From assembly GCF_002844235.1 (NCBI RefSeq), contig NZ_PGTS01000004.1, positions 433,437 to 497,436 of the forward strand: 64,000 nt of DNA, written 5' to 3'. A program made the translations under genes and the position numbers. The notes under the pieces are model-generated. The model had not been told where the DNA came from. It searched no databases and saw only the letters and a program-made list of their open reading frames with translations. The DNA is from Thalassospira povalilytica (GTDB lineage: Bacteria > Pseudomonadota > Alphaproteobacteria > Rhodospirillales > Thalassospiraceae). Positions within the stretch are counted from its first letter, which is position 1. Each line of letters starts with the position of its first letter. Shown piece by piece: positions 17,812 to 26,745 of this stretch.

Positions 17812-18546
17812 TTAATCCTCGATCAGATATTCCATGGTGGTGACAACACGCACGGTTTTGTTGATCTGGCTGGCTTCGTTCATATTGGGGGCACCATCAC
17901 CGGCCAATATCTGAAACAGGCCTTGGGTTGCACGGCGGATACCACCAAGCTGCCCACCGGAATCCGTGGCAAATTGCATGGCAGCTTCGCGCGCATTCGC
18001 CGTTGCCGCCGCAATCATGTCGGGCTTGATGGCATTCAGACCGGTGAACAGATAGCTCGGCCCGGGATTATAGCCCTGCCCGCCCAGAACAATGCCGCCC
18101 TGAAGCAACTTTCCGATATTCTGTGATGCGGCCACCACCGCATCAACATCATCTGTGCGGACCTGAATGGTCTGATTGACAATGAACCGGCTTTCAACCG
18201 GCCCGGACCGGTATGCCTGCGCCAGTTGATCGGTTACCTGCAGGTTTTGCAATTCTGTCTGATCGCGCGTGATGCCGTGGCTGGCCAGAAAATCCAGAAG
18301 AGTTTTGGTATCGGCATCAATTTTGGCCTGGGCATTTTGCAGCACATCATCGGTTGCAACATAGGTCATTGGCCAGAAGGCCTTGTCTGCCTTGACATCA
18401 CGTTCTGCCAGCCCTTTGACCGTTACAAAACGATCCAGTGACCGCATGTTTTCGATCCCTTGGCCGACCATCCATCCGGATGCCGCGATACCGCCCGCGA
18501 CCACAATTGCCGCGAAAACTTTTGCAAAGCCCGAAGATTGCGTCAT
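17812..18546 (-). CDS. SIMPL (DUF541) domain-containing protein
   Basis: Exported or membrane-anchored 244-residue protein. A single hydrophobic segment (about 8-28, VFAAIVVAGGIAASGWMVG) follows a short N-terminus and is either an uncleaved anchor or signal. The remainder is one SIMPL/DUF541 domain beginning RFVTVKGLAERDVKADKA and holding SRFIVNQTIQVRT and AREAAMQFA. Some relatives (BP26-type) form periplasmic channel-like rings; the role here is unknown. The ATG at 18546 follows AAAAGGAC and gives a proper N-terminus, so the longer frame upstream is rejected. Apparently monocistronic. Confidence 0.87.
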   Translation of the reverse strand: MTQSSGFAKVFAAIVVAGGIAASGWMVGQGIENMRSLDRFVTVKGLAERDVKADKAFWPMTYVATDDVLQNAQAKIDADTKTLLDFLASHGITRDQTELQNLQVTDQLAQAYRSGPVESRFIVNQTIQVRTDDVDAVVAASQNIGKLLQGGIVLGGQGYNPGPSYLFTGLNAIKPDMIAAATANAREAAMQFATDSGGQLGGIRRATQGLFQILAGDGAPNMNEASQINKTVRVVTTMEYLIED

Positions 18547-18691
18547 GTGCCCGTCCTTTTCCCTTGCACGCCAAACGTGAAATTCACCATCGGATAGCCT
18601 ATTCTTTATATCATGATATCGCCGTTGAAAGCGGCAATTACGAGGCACCGTTGCGTGAAATCAATGTGCCCGTAAAATTGTGCAAACAGGA

Positions 18692-18709
18692 TTTTGAATG
18701 CATTCAAAA
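18692..18709. promoter_or_regulatory. 18-bp perfect palindrome upstream of D-lyxose isomerase gene
   Basis: TTTTGAATG joined to its reverse complement CATTCAAAA, with no spacer, 98 bases before the ATG at 18808 and between divergent genes. It looks like an operator for a dimeric repressor; no regulator gene is adjacent. Confidence 0.5.
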
Positions 18710-18807
18710 CTGGTCGCTTTCTGACAGACATCATGTTAAAAGCGCGCCAACACATTCAGGGTCGGCAAAACCGGCCCACGCCATTCACACGTCACAAGAG
18801 GTCATCC

Positions 18808-19485
18808 ATGCTGCGTTCTGAAATCAATGCCTGCATTGAGCACGCCAAAGAGCTGTACGCATCCATCGCATTCAAATTGCCGGAATGGGCCCATTACAGC
18901 CCGTCCCAGTGGGACGCCGAACCCGATCTTGCGAAATGGTGCCGTGACCATCAGATGGGCTGGGATGTGACCGATTATGGCGAAGGCAATTTCGACAAGC
19001 GCGGCCTGATCCTGTTTTGCCTGCGCAATGGCATCTTGCGCCAGCCGGGCGAAGTTCCCTATGCCGAAAAGATCATGATCGTCGGTGAAAATCAGGAATG
19101 CCCGTGGCACTACCACAAGGTCAAAATGGAAGACATCATTGTGCGAGGTGGCGGCAATCTTGTGATCGAACTTTGCAATCTGACCGAAGACGGGCAGATG
19201 GATAAGGTCAATGACGTTCGCGTGCGCACGGATGGCAAGCTCAATATCCTGCCCGCGGGTGGCAAGGTTGTGCTTGAACCGGGTCAAAGTGTCACCCTGC
19301 CAAGAACGCTTGTGCACCGTTTCTATGGCGAAGAGGGCAAGGGCCCGGTGATTGTTGGCGAAGTATCCCAGGTCAATGACGACCTGACTGACAACTATTT
19401 CTTTGATTGCGATGCACGCTTTACCGAAATCGAAGAAGACGTCGCGCCCATTCATCCGCTGTGGAATGAATTGCCAAATACGTAA
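18808..19485 (+). CDS. D-lyxose/D-mannose ketol-isomerase
   Basis: Cupin-fold sugar isomerase (D-lyxose to D-xylulose, often also D-mannose to D-fructose), cytosolic, metal-dependent. The 225-residue protein shows the metal-binding CPWHYHKVKMEDI (two His and a Glu) with a later His in RTLVHRFYG, and the typical ISA-like N-terminus LRSEINACIEHAKELY. The start at 18808 has AAGAGGT eight bases upstream; an upstream TTG in the same frame is rejected. It stands alone between divergent and convergent neighbours, with no pentose kinase nearby, so the pathway must be completed elsewhere. Confidence 0.88.
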   Translation: MLRSEINACIEHAKELYASIAFKLPEWAHYSPSQWDAEPDLAKWCRDHQMGWDVTDYGEGNFDKRGLILFCLRNGILRQPGEVPYAEKIMIVGENQECPWHYHKVKMEDIIVRGGGNLVIELCNLTEDGQMDKVNDVRVRTDGKLNILPAGGKVVLEPGQSVTLPRTLVHRFYGEEGKGPVIVGEVSQVNDDLTDNYFFDCDARFTEIEEDVAPIHPLWNELPNT

Positions 19486-19510
19486 TCAAACGCCAAACGT
19501 TCTGAAAACA

Positions 19511-19545
19511 GAAAGGCCCCGCCGGCAATCGCTGCGGGGCTTTTC
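19511..19545. terminator. Bidirectional terminator
   Basis: GGCCCCGC pairs with GCGGGGCT across a GGCAATCG-type loop, with A-rich sequence on the left and TTTTC on the right. It separates the D-lyxose isomerase gene from the convergent TPR gene. Confidence 0.8.
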
Positions 19546-19597
19546 ATTTGCATATCGGTGCGTATCGGTTCGGACTGGTCGGCAGAGATGGGTTAGA

Positions 19598-20548
19598 TCA
19601 TTCCGCCGGCTTGTGATCGTTGGGATCACCAAGAATATCTGCAAATTCCGGCAAATCACGCAGCGGTTCAAATTCTTCTTCGGTCCACGCGGGCTGACGC
19701 ATTGATTCGGAAAGTTCGACCGCGCGCTGCAAATCAGCAAGGGCGGCTTCGCGGAAGCCAAGCCCGGCATTGGCGCAGGCACGCTGGTAATAGCCATTGG
19801 CACTTTCGGGTTCCTCGGCCAGCAACCGGTTGCACAGGCTTAGTGCCCAGTCACGATCACCAAGTTGCAAGGCCGCGTCCGCCTTATAGGCCATAACTTC
19901 CGGATCACCCGGGGCAAGTTCAAGAATCTTGTCATAGGTTTCGATTTTCGAACGCGGATTTGACAGCTGATTGGCCTGCAACCACAGGGCATGAATGGTC
20001 TGTGTACGTTCGATTTCGTGCTGATGTTCGTTAATCAGCTTGGATTTCAGGCGCAACTCATCCTCAAGCGAGGACAAGCGGGCTTCGAATTCTTCGGAAA
20101 GGCGGCGCAGTTCCGTATCCGCCAGATTGCGGACACTGGATTTCAGTTCACGCAAAGACTGCCAGCCCAGCATGGTCAAAAGCGCACCCACCGCAGCCAC
20201 GAAATAGAAGAAATACGTAACCGTATTGGACGAGTAGGAAATGGCCTTGTCGATGGCTTCGAGCTGACGGTTGACCACTTCGCGCAGCAGTTCGGCGCGC
20301 ATGCCCTGCATTTCGGTCCTAAGGTTTTTCAATTCATCAAGAACATAACGTTCCATCAAGGGCGGCATGTTTGACCGTTCGGCCGGATCAAGCGCACGGA
20401 AATCGATGCCATCGGCAGGAAGGGGACTTTCCGAAGAAGACGTGCTTTTTGTGTCATCGGTCTGGGCATGGACCGGTTGGGATATCGCGCCAACAGAAAG
20501 AAGACCCAGCATCAAAGCCAGAATGAAGAAAGCACATTTTTTTGTCAT
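19598..20548 (-). CDS. TPR-containing membrane protein with coiled coil
   Basis: Not assigned to a named family. The 316-residue protein has a cleavable signal peptide (hydrophobic 5-23, cleavage near VHAQ), a Ser/Thr-rich segment, a coiled-coil region (about 60-100), one transmembrane segment (about 112-130, YFFYFVAAVGALLTMLGW), a second long charged coiled coil (135-185) and TPR-like helical repeats (about 190-285, including ETYDKILELAPGDPEVMAYKA). It is probably a bitopic protein with its TPR part in the cytosol or periplasm depending on signal cleavage. Divergent from the diguanylate cyclase gene at 20731. Confidence 0.72.
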   Translation of the reverse strand: MTKKCAFFILALMLGLLSVGAISQPVHAQTDDTKSTSSSESPLPADGIDFRALDPAERSNMPPLMERYVLDELKNLRTEMQGMRAELLREVVNRQLEAIDKAISYSSNTVTYFFYFVAAVGALLTMLGWQSLRELKSSVRNLADTELRRLSEEFEARLSSLEDELRLKSKLINEHQHEIERTQTIHALWLQANQLSNPRSKIETYDKILELAPGDPEVMAYKADAALQLGDRDWALSLCNRLLAEEPESANGYYQRACANAGLGFREAALADLQRAVELSESMRQPAWTEEEFEPLRDLPEFADILGDPNDHKPAE

Positions 20549-20730
20549 TGGTCCGCGTCCTGTTTTCCTGCCCGTTCGGTGATGAGACCATAGGTATCAG
20601 GAATGAACAAACACTAAAACCGGCAAGCATCCATCCATAAGAAATCACTGATCCACATCAACACAGCAGATCCAAAAACAGCTTAACCTGCCGGTTAGGA
20701 AACAGTTCAGGATTATCCCCCAGGTTGGCC

Positions 20731-21855
20731 ATGCATACTTACGGTCTACGTCACGAACATGCCGAAGAACATTCCAAGCTTGCGCTGGACTTGATGGCGC
20801 AGCTTGGTGTGATTCCCCATCCTGACAATTTTCTGATTTTCTATTCCTATCTGGCCGGAACCAACCCGGACATGAACCAGACGATTGATATCCTGCGCAG
20901 CAACCACCGCGCATTTGACGAATTGCAGTGCAAGGCAATTCATGACCGTTTTTTCAGCACCGAACGCGAACGCAAGATCACCGAACAGATCACGACAGAG
21001 CTGCGCCGACAGCTTAACAATGCGCTTAACAACGTCAAAAAGATCGGGGTCGATACCACCAAATACGCCGAGGCGCTTGACCATTTCTGCGACTATATTT
21101 CCAGCAAGGATTTCAGCAATCTTGAACAATCCCTGCATACGCTTGTTGGCGCAACGCGGCAGATGGAAGATGTCAGCCATGTCTTTGGCCAAAGCCTTGA
21201 TAGCAGTTCGACCGAGATTTCACGCCTGCGTCAGGATCTGGCCAAGATGCGCCACGAAGCCATGACAGACGGGCTGACAGGCATTGCCAACCGCAAGGCA
21301 TTTGACGAGAAACTTCGCGAAGAAGCCATGACCGCAATGGAAAGTGGCAAACCGGTCAGTTTGCTGATCCTGGATATCGATCATTTCAAAAGCTTCAATG
21401 ACAATCACGGCCATCAGGTCGGTGATCAGGTTCTGCGTCTGATGGCAGAAGCATTGGAGCGAAATGTCAAAGGACAGGATTTCGCCGCACGATATGGCGG
21501 TGAAGAATTTGCGATCATTTTGCCGCAAACAACACTGGGCTGCGCCAAACAAGCCGCCAACATGCTGCGCCACAATGTGGAAACCCACAATATTGTCAGC
21601 AAATCAAACCAGAAAAAGGTCGGGCGCATCACGGTGTCGATCGGGGTTGCAACATTCCGGTTCGGGGAGCCGTTGGCACGGTTGATCGAACGTGCAGATG
21701 ATGCGCTCTATCTTGCGAAATCGCGGGGCCGTAATCAGGTGGCAAGCGAACGCGATGTCGAACGCGACGCACAACATCGCAAAGACCAAATCATATCCCC
21801 GGCAAAGGGTGCCAAATCAGCCGACGGCAAGCCCGCAAAGCAGCGTTGCGCCTGA
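20731..21855 (+). CDS. Diguanylate cyclase (soluble GGDEF protein)
   Basis: Makes c-di-GMP from two GTP. The 374-residue protein has no membrane segment. Residues 1-165 form a helical sensory or dimerisation region with no family I recognise, then a GGDEF domain from TDGLTGIANRKAF (179-191) through LDIDHFKSFND to the signature RYGGEEF (256-260), and RADDALYLAKSRGRN. The usual inhibitory RxxD site is KGQD here (247-250), so product inhibition may be weak. The ATG at 20731 is used; a TTG two codons upstream is less likely. No strong SD. The C-terminal tail is basic. Confidence 0.92.
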   Translation: MHTYGLRHEHAEEHSKLALDLMAQLGVIPHPDNFLIFYSYLAGTNPDMNQTIDILRSNHRAFDELQCKAIHDRFFSTERERKITEQITTELRRQLNNALNNVKKIGVDTTKYAEALDHFCDYISSKDFSNLEQSLHTLVGATRQMEDVSHVFGQSLDSSSTEISRLRQDLAKMRHEAMTDGLTGIANRKAFDEKLREEAMTAMESGKPVSLLILDIDHFKSFNDNHGHQVGDQVLRLMAEALERNVKGQDFAARYGGEEFAIILPQTTLGCAKQAANMLRHNVETHNIVSKSNQKKVGRITVSIGVATFRFGEPLARLIERADDALYLAKSRGRNQVASERDVERDAQHRKDQIISPAKGAKSADGKPAKQRCA

Positions 21856-21927
21856 TAGCGCTGACAACCAGCCGATTTCCACGTATAAGGCAGGCCAACT
21901 TATCGAAAATAAACTGGTCTGATTTAC

Positions 21928-23112
21928 GTGAAAAAAATCGATGTTCTGATCATTGGTGCCGGTGCGGCCGGCCTGATGTGTGCGATTGAAGCCGGCAAGC
22001 GCGGTCGATCCGTGGTGGTTGCCGATCATTCGGCAAAGCCCGCCGAAAAGATCCGCATTTCCGGCGGCGGTCGATGCAATTTCACCAATATCCATACCAG
22101 TCCGGAGAATTTTATCTCCGAAAACAAGCGTTTCTGCGTGTCGGCCCTGAAACGCTATACGCAGCACGACTTCCTTGATCTCGTGAACAGCTACAACATT
22201 GCCTGGCATGAAAAGACGCTGGGACAATTATTCTGCGATGAATCATCGTTCCAGATCATTGATATGCTTCTGGACGAATGCGATGCGGCAAATGTCGAAA
22301 TTCGCCTGAACACCGAAATTTCAAACATCATCCGCCGGGAGGATGGCGGATTTGATGTGACGACGCGCACCGGTGCGCAATGGACCTGTCAATCGCTTGT
22401 CGTTGCCTGTGGCGGATTGTCGATCCCGAAAATCGGCGCCACCGGGTTCGGATATCAGATTGCCCGTCAGTTTGGCATCAATGTCATTCCGACCCGTGCG
22501 GCCCTTGTGCCCTTTGTATTCGATCCGGAACTGCGGACAAAAACCGGCGAACTTTCGGGCATTTCGGTTGATGCCGTTGTCGGCTGCAACAAAAAGCAGT
22601 TCCGCGAAGGTTTGCTGTTTACCCATCGCGGACTTTCCGGACCATCAATTTTGCAGATTTCGTCTTATTGGAATGAAGGCGACAGCATCACGGTGAATCT
22701 CAACCCCGAAGAAGATGCGTTTGATATCCTGAAATCCGCCAAGGCCGAAAACCCGAAACAGGCAGTGCATAACGTTCTGTCGCGCATCCTGCCAAACCGG
22801 CTGGCGCAAATGATTACGGCCAATCACGGTCTTGAACGTCCCATCGGGGAAACCGGGGACAAGGCGCTTCGCAAACTGGCAATGGATGTCAATCAATGGT
22901 CGGTGATGCCAAGCGGCACCGAAGGATACCGCACAGCCGAAGTCACGATCGGCGGGGTGGACACCAACGCCCTGTCATCAAAAACCATGGAAGCGCGTGA
23001 CGTGCCCGGACTTTATTTCATCGGCGAGGTCGTCGATGTCACCGGGCATCTTGGCGGCTTTAATTTCCAGTGGGCATGGTCTTCTGGCTGGTCCGCCGGA
23101 CAGGTCGTCTGA
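21928..23112 (+). CDS. HI0933/YhiN-family NAD(P)/FAD-dependent oxidoreductase
   Basis: Flavoprotein of 394 residues, of the BaiN/HI0933 group with unknown physiological substrate. It has the FAD-binding IIGAGAAGLMCAIEAGKRG (8-26), the family hallmark KIRISGGGRCNFTN (about 48-61), FTHRGLSGPSILQ and the C-terminal GLYFIGEVVDVTGHLGGFN. The start is a GTG at 21928, with no clear SD, and gives MKKIDVLIIGAG, a normal N-terminus. It lies 72 bases after the diguanylate cyclase gene on the same strand and may share its transcript. Confidence 0.92.
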   Translation: MKKIDVLIIGAGAAGLMCAIEAGKRGRSVVVADHSAKPAEKIRISGGGRCNFTNIHTSPENFISENKRFCVSALKRYTQHDFLDLVNSYNIAWHEKTLGQLFCDESSFQIIDMLLDECDAANVEIRLNTEISNIIRREDGGFDVTTRTGAQWTCQSLVVACGGLSIPKIGATGFGYQIARQFGINVIPTRAALVPFVFDPELRTKTGELSGISVDAVVGCNKKQFREGLLFTHRGLSGPSILQISSYWNEGDSITVNLNPEEDAFDILKSAKAENPKQAVHNVLSRILPNRLAQMITANHGLERPIGETGDKALRKLAMDVNQWSVMPSGTEGYRTAEVTIGGVDTNALSSKTMEARDVPGLYFIGEVVDVTGHLGGFNFQWAWSSGWSAGQVV

Positions 23113-23155
23113 CCCTTATTTTAACGCGTAATTTGCAAACAACTTTCCCCTGTCG

Positions 23156-23180
23156 GGAACAACACCGCATTTCAACCGTT
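23156..23180 (+). promoter_or_regulatory. Predicted EcfG (general stress sigma) promoter
   Basis: GGAAC (23156-23160), a 16-base spacer, then CGTT (23177-23180), matching the consensus I recall for alphaproteobacterial EcfG/SigT/RpoE2. It lies 53 bases before the start of the small membrane protein gene. Confidence 0.6.
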
Positions 23181-23232
23181 TATCAGACAAGCGCGGCAAA
23201 AATCGCCGCAGCAATAAACACGAGGTTGGAAC

Positions 23233-23424
23233 ATGCTTGAGTATGGTGGAATTATTGGCCTGTTGGTCCTGATTGCCGACGTGTGGGCCATCATCAACGT
23301 TATGGGCAGCGGTGCAAGCACCGGCTCGAAAGTTATCTGGACGGTTCTTATTCTGGTTCTGCCGGTACTGGGACTGATTATCTGGCTGTTTGCCGGTCCG
23401 CGTAGCGGCCGCGTCTCAGCATAA
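23233..23424 (+). CDS. Small PLDc_N-domain membrane protein
   Basis: A 63-residue protein with two transmembrane segments (about 6-26 and 36-56) separated by a short Gly/Ser loop, ending in GPRSGRVSA. It matches the PLDc_N (phospholipase D nuclease N-terminal) motif with WTVLILVLPVLGLIIWLF; there is no catalytic HKD domain, so it is not an enzyme. GAGG precedes the ATG. The EcfG-like promoter upstream suggests induction in general stress and stationary phase. It ends at a perfect bidirectional terminator. Confidence 0.85.
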   Translation: MLEYGGIIGLLVLIADVWAIINVMGSGASTGSKVIWTVLILVLPVLGLIIWLFAGPRSGRVSA

Positions 23425-23460
23425 CATCAGATCGCACCTTCGCGGTTCGCAGATCATAAC

Positions 23461-23494
23461 ACAAAAGGCCGACAGATATCTGTCGGCCTTTTGT
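23461..23494. terminator. Bidirectional terminator, 34-bp perfect palindrome
   Basis: The whole 34-base segment is its own reverse complement, with ACAAAAGGCC at one end and GGCCTTTTGT at the other, so it forms a terminator hairpin with a T tract on both strands. It lies between the small membrane protein gene and the convergent TRAP permease gene. Confidence 0.92.
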
Positions 23495-23510
23495 CATTTC
23501 AGATGTGGTG

Positions 23511-25277
23511 TCAGATGCCCGCAGCAAAAATCGCCACGGCCCCGGCACAAACCAGCGCCACCCGCGTCACAACGGCGCGCGGCGATATCAGACCGAACGA
23601 AATTGCCGTCAAACCAACCGCAACCTTAAGCCCCGCGGCAATCGCCCAGACCGGATCATTGCCAAGATCAATCAGCGATGCATTGGCGATCATGGCAAGC
23701 GGCACGATATACAGCCCAACACCAAGCGCCATCGCGGTTCCGGCAACCTTGAGCCAGTTTTCTTCGACCATACCCGCCGCAATAAACACCGCACCGCAGA
23801 CCGGGGGTGTGATTGTCGACAGCAAGGCAAACCAGAACACGAACAGATGTGCCTGCAACGGATCAAGACCAAGTTCGATCAAAGCCGGGCCCGCCACGGA
23901 TACGCAGATGACATAAGCCGCCGTGGTCGGGACTTCCATGCCAAGGATCAGACAGGCCAGTGCCGTCAGCAACAAAGCAGGCCATAACATCCCGCCCGAC
24001 CCGGATAGCAGAAGCGACGTGATTTTCACCCCAAGCCCGGTCAGCCCGAGAACCCCGATCACAATCGAGGCACAAAGAATGATCGACCCGATCATTGCCA
24101 CCTGACGCCCGGCATTCAGACAAACGTCGGTAAAGCGATCCTTTGCCCGAACCAGATCAAAAGTCAGTGTGCCGTCAAAAAACAGCAAGGCCGCCCCGGC
24201 AAGCAGGGCAAGGCATGCGGCATATTGCGGCGTGTAGCCACCCCCGAACATTCCCCACAGCAAAATGGTAAAGGGCACCAGGAAAAAGCATGATGTGATA
24301 ATCACAGCCCGCATTGTCGGGCGATCTTTTTCCGGCACACCGGGAAGATCGAAACGCTGGGCAAAGGCATTGATCCCCACCCAGACAGCAAGGAAATAAA
24401 GAATGGCCGGCAAGATCGCCGCAACCATGATTTCGACATAGGGTCGCCCGGTCAGTTCCACCATCACAAACGCACCCGCCCCCATCAAAGGCGGCATGAT
24501 CTGACCACCTGAAGAGGCCACCGCTTCGACCGCGGCTGCCAGCCGTTTGGGATAGCCAAGCCGGGTCATTGCCGGCAATGTAATCGCACCGGTCGATGCC
24601 ACATTGGCCGATGCCGATCCCGATATCGAACCAAACAGTGCTGATGAAACGACAGATACCTTTGCTGCCCCGCCCTTAAGACGGCCAGCAGCCGCACCGG
24701 CAACATTCATGAAACCCTGTCCGGCTTCGCCCGCATTCAGAACGGCCCCAAATATCACAAAGATCGCAACGATACTGACCGACACCCCGGTCAGACTGCC
24801 CCAAAGGCCGCCTTCGGCAATGGTCAGGGTCCCCAGCATGCTTTCGACCGGAAGCCCGGCATGCCCGAATTCACCGGGAATATATTCCCCCCACAGCGCA
24901 TAAAGCAGTGCAATCGACGCCACCAGAGGCAGCGGCCAGCCAATGGCGCGACGCGCCATTTCCAGAACAATCAGCAAAAGCGCGGTCGCAATCGCGATCT
25001 GCCCGTTGCCCATCAAAAATCCGTACTGATCGCCAAGTGCCGAATGATTGGCAACAATCCAGCCACATCCAAACAAACCAACAATGGTCAAAGCGATGCC
25101 GGAAATTTTTTGCGCCGGAGTTTTCGCAACAAAAATCAATGCCCATGGCAAGGCAAGCGCCATGTGGATCGGGCGGCTGACAAGGTTGGGAACAAGGCCG
25201 GAAAAAATCAGCCACAGGTGAAATGCAATCGAAACTGCACCAAGGATAATCCAGAAGGGGCGAGAAATGGCCGACAT
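23511..25277 (-). CDS. TRAP transporter fused permease (4TM/12TM)
   Basis: Fused small and large membrane subunits of a TAXI-type TRAP transporter, a secondary importer that uses an ion gradient. The 588-residue protein has some sixteen or more hydrophobic segments and the TRAP large-subunit signatures SALFGSISGSASANVASTG, AVEAVASSGGQIMPPLMGAG, LILGMEVPTTAAYV and LLSTITPPVCGA. The TAXI binding protein gene lies 73 bases upstream on the same strand, separated by a stem-loop, so both form one system. Substrate unknown; TAXI systems elsewhere take up C4-dicarboxylates, glutamate and related acids. Confidence 0.94.
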   Translation of the reverse strand: MSAISRPFWIILGAVSIAFHLWLIFSGLVPNLVSRPIHMALALPWALIFVAKTPAQKISGIALTIVGLFGCGWIVANHSALGDQYGFLMGNGQIAIATALLLIVLEMARRAIGWPLPLVASIALLYALWGEYIPGEFGHAGLPVESMLGTLTIAEGGLWGSLTGVSVSIVAIFVIFGAVLNAGEAGQGFMNVAGAAAGRLKGGAAKVSVVSSALFGSISGSASANVASTGAITLPAMTRLGYPKRLAAAVEAVASSGGQIMPPLMGAGAFVMVELTGRPYVEIMVAAILPAILYFLAVWVGINAFAQRFDLPGVPEKDRPTMRAVIITSCFFLVPFTILLWGMFGGGYTPQYAACLALLAGAALLFFDGTLTFDLVRAKDRFTDVCLNAGRQVAMIGSIILCASIVIGVLGLTGLGVKITSLLLSGSGGMLWPALLLTALACLILGMEVPTTAAYVICVSVAGPALIELGLDPLQAHLFVFWFALLSTITPPVCGAVFIAAGMVEENWLKVAGTAMALGVGLYIVPLAMIANASLIDLGNDPVWAIAAGLKVAVGLTAISFGLISPRAVVTRVALVCAGAVAIFAAGI

Positions 25278-25304
25278 GTCAGATCAGTACATTTGATAAA
25301 GAAC

Positions 25305-25326
25305 GGCCCGGCAAGACTGCCGGGCC
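25305..25326 (-). promoter_or_regulatory. Intercistronic stem-loop between TAXI protein and TRAP permease genes
   Basis: GGCCCGGCA and TGCCGGGCC pair perfectly (9 bp) around a four-base loop. Only TTCTTTATC follows on the transcribed strand, so it is a weak terminator or 3'-end stabiliser that would give more binding protein than permease. Confidence 0.65.
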
Positions 25327-25350
25327 TGTGATGCAAGAAAAGATCAGAAC

Positions 25351-26307
25351 TTAACGCTGATCATCACGAACCGGGAAACCTGCCTCGGCGTAGTAACGCA
25401 GCGCGCCGGCATGGATTTTACCGGTGATGTTGCCCAGCATTTCCGGCGCGACACCGTTCCACCAGGACGAGCTTTCACCCATTTTGGCTTTCTGTTCCCA
25501 GAAGGTCTTGGTCAGTTGATAAGCCGTATCATCATCCATCTGGGTGGTCGCAAAGGCGACAACAGACAGCGATGCGGTGGTGATGTCCTTGTCCTGGCCG
25601 TTATAGGTGCCTGCCGGGATAACCGTCTTGTCACGTTTGGTCAGGGCAAGCTGTTCGTCAGACAGCGACAGAACATTCACATCCGTACCCGCAGCCGCTT
25701 CGATCACGTTTGGCGCAGGCCAGGAACCGGCGGTGACAAAGCCGTCAATCTGACCGTTTTTAAGGGCGGCAACCGCGTTGGAAAGCTCGGCATCCGCAAG
25801 ATTGACCTTGCCATCAAGACCGAACAGACCAAGGTACTTTTCGCCTTCCTTGGCCCCGAAGGAGCCCTTGCCCAGCAAAATGGTTTTGCCTTCGAGACCG
25901 GCAAAATCGGTCGCGCCGGAATCAGCGCGCATGACGAAATGCATGGTCAGGGACGGGATCGGAAACAGGGCGCGGACGCCTGCAAATTTTTCAGCCGGGC
26001 GGTCCTTGAACGGGCCTTTGGCAGCCTGGGCAAGGCTGACCAGACCGGGCGGCGACGTGAAGACATAGTTGCCCGGACGTACCATGGCTTCCATGACATT
26101 CTGAACCGAACCCTGGCTTTCTTCGACCGTGACGATCACATCACCGTTGGTACCGGTTTTCATGGCTTCGGCGAATTGGGCCGCCATCTGGTAATAGGAC
26201 GATGCGGCTTTTGCCGATTTCAGGGTGACACGGGTTTCGGCCTGTGCGGCAGTCGCCATCGACAGGGCCATGACACCGGCGGCAATGGCGCCAAGAGTAC
26301 GTTTCAT
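25351..26307 (-). CDS. TAXI family TRAP transporter solute-binding protein
   Basis: Periplasmic binding protein of 318 residues. A Sec signal peptide (hydrophobic AIAAGVMALSMATAA, cleavage near AQA-E at about 22) is followed by the TAXI domain: KAASSYYQMAAQFAEAM, a MEAMVRPGNYVFTSPP segment, LEGKTILLGKGSFGAKE and GQIDGFVTAG. I give the ATG at 26307; GGAGG lies 11 bases upstream, but a TTG at 26313 is only 5 bases from that SD, a spacing also used by two other genes here, so the true start may be two codons earlier. It pairs with the permease downstream. Confidence 0.92.
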   Translation of the reverse strand: MKRTLGAIAAGVMALSMATAAQAETRVTLKSAKAASSYYQMAAQFAEAMKTGTNGDVIVTVEESQGSVQNVMEAMVRPGNYVFTSPPGLVSLAQAAKGPFKDRPAEKFAGVRALFPIPSLTMHFVMRADSGATDFAGLEGKTILLGKGSFGAKEGEKYLGLFGLDGKVNLADAELSNAVAALKNGQIDGFVTAGSWPAPNVIEAAAGTDVNVLSLSDEQLALTKRDKTVIPAGTYNGQDKDITTASLSVVAFATTQMDDDTAYQLTKTFWEQKAKMGESSSWWNGVAPEMLGNITGKIHAGALRYYAEAGFPVRDDQR

Positions 26308-26745
26308 TTTCAAGGTTTCCTCCCCTTGTATGGTGGCCCGCCGGTCGGCTTTGGTTGCCGAACTTGAAGACGAACCGTTTCGCTGGTGGCGAAAACGCGC
26401 AAAATCCAGCCCGCTTTCAGGATGGTTTTTGGCAAAAAGAACCAAATTCCCGGTCATAGAAAGCATCTGGGGCGCCAAGGTCAAGCAGCTTGTGGCATTG
26501 ATTGGCCGTCAATCGACTTCAAGCAGTCCGGATTTCACATGCCAGTTGCGCAAAACCGGCACTATTCGCGGCAGGGCTTCGCCCTTAAAGGAGGCGATGA
26601 AATTGCACGGGAACTTCTTGTGCAGAATGGCGTTAGCCCCAAAATGCATGACAATCCTTTTGCTTCAATGGCTTGTTTGGATTGACATGTTTCGTATCCT
26701 TGCCGCAGGGTGTCCCTGCCCCACACGAACTCAGACGAGGAAGCC
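26308..26745. other. 438-bp intergenic region between divergent TAXI and MFS genes
   Basis: No gene is supported here. It should hold both promoters. A TTGACA occurs at 26682-26687 without a matching -10 at normal distance, and a short inverted repeat GCAGGG-TGT-CCCTGC lies at 26705-26719, 27 bases before the MFS start. The open frames crossing it have no SD, no family resemblance and no conserved motifs. Confidence 0.6.
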
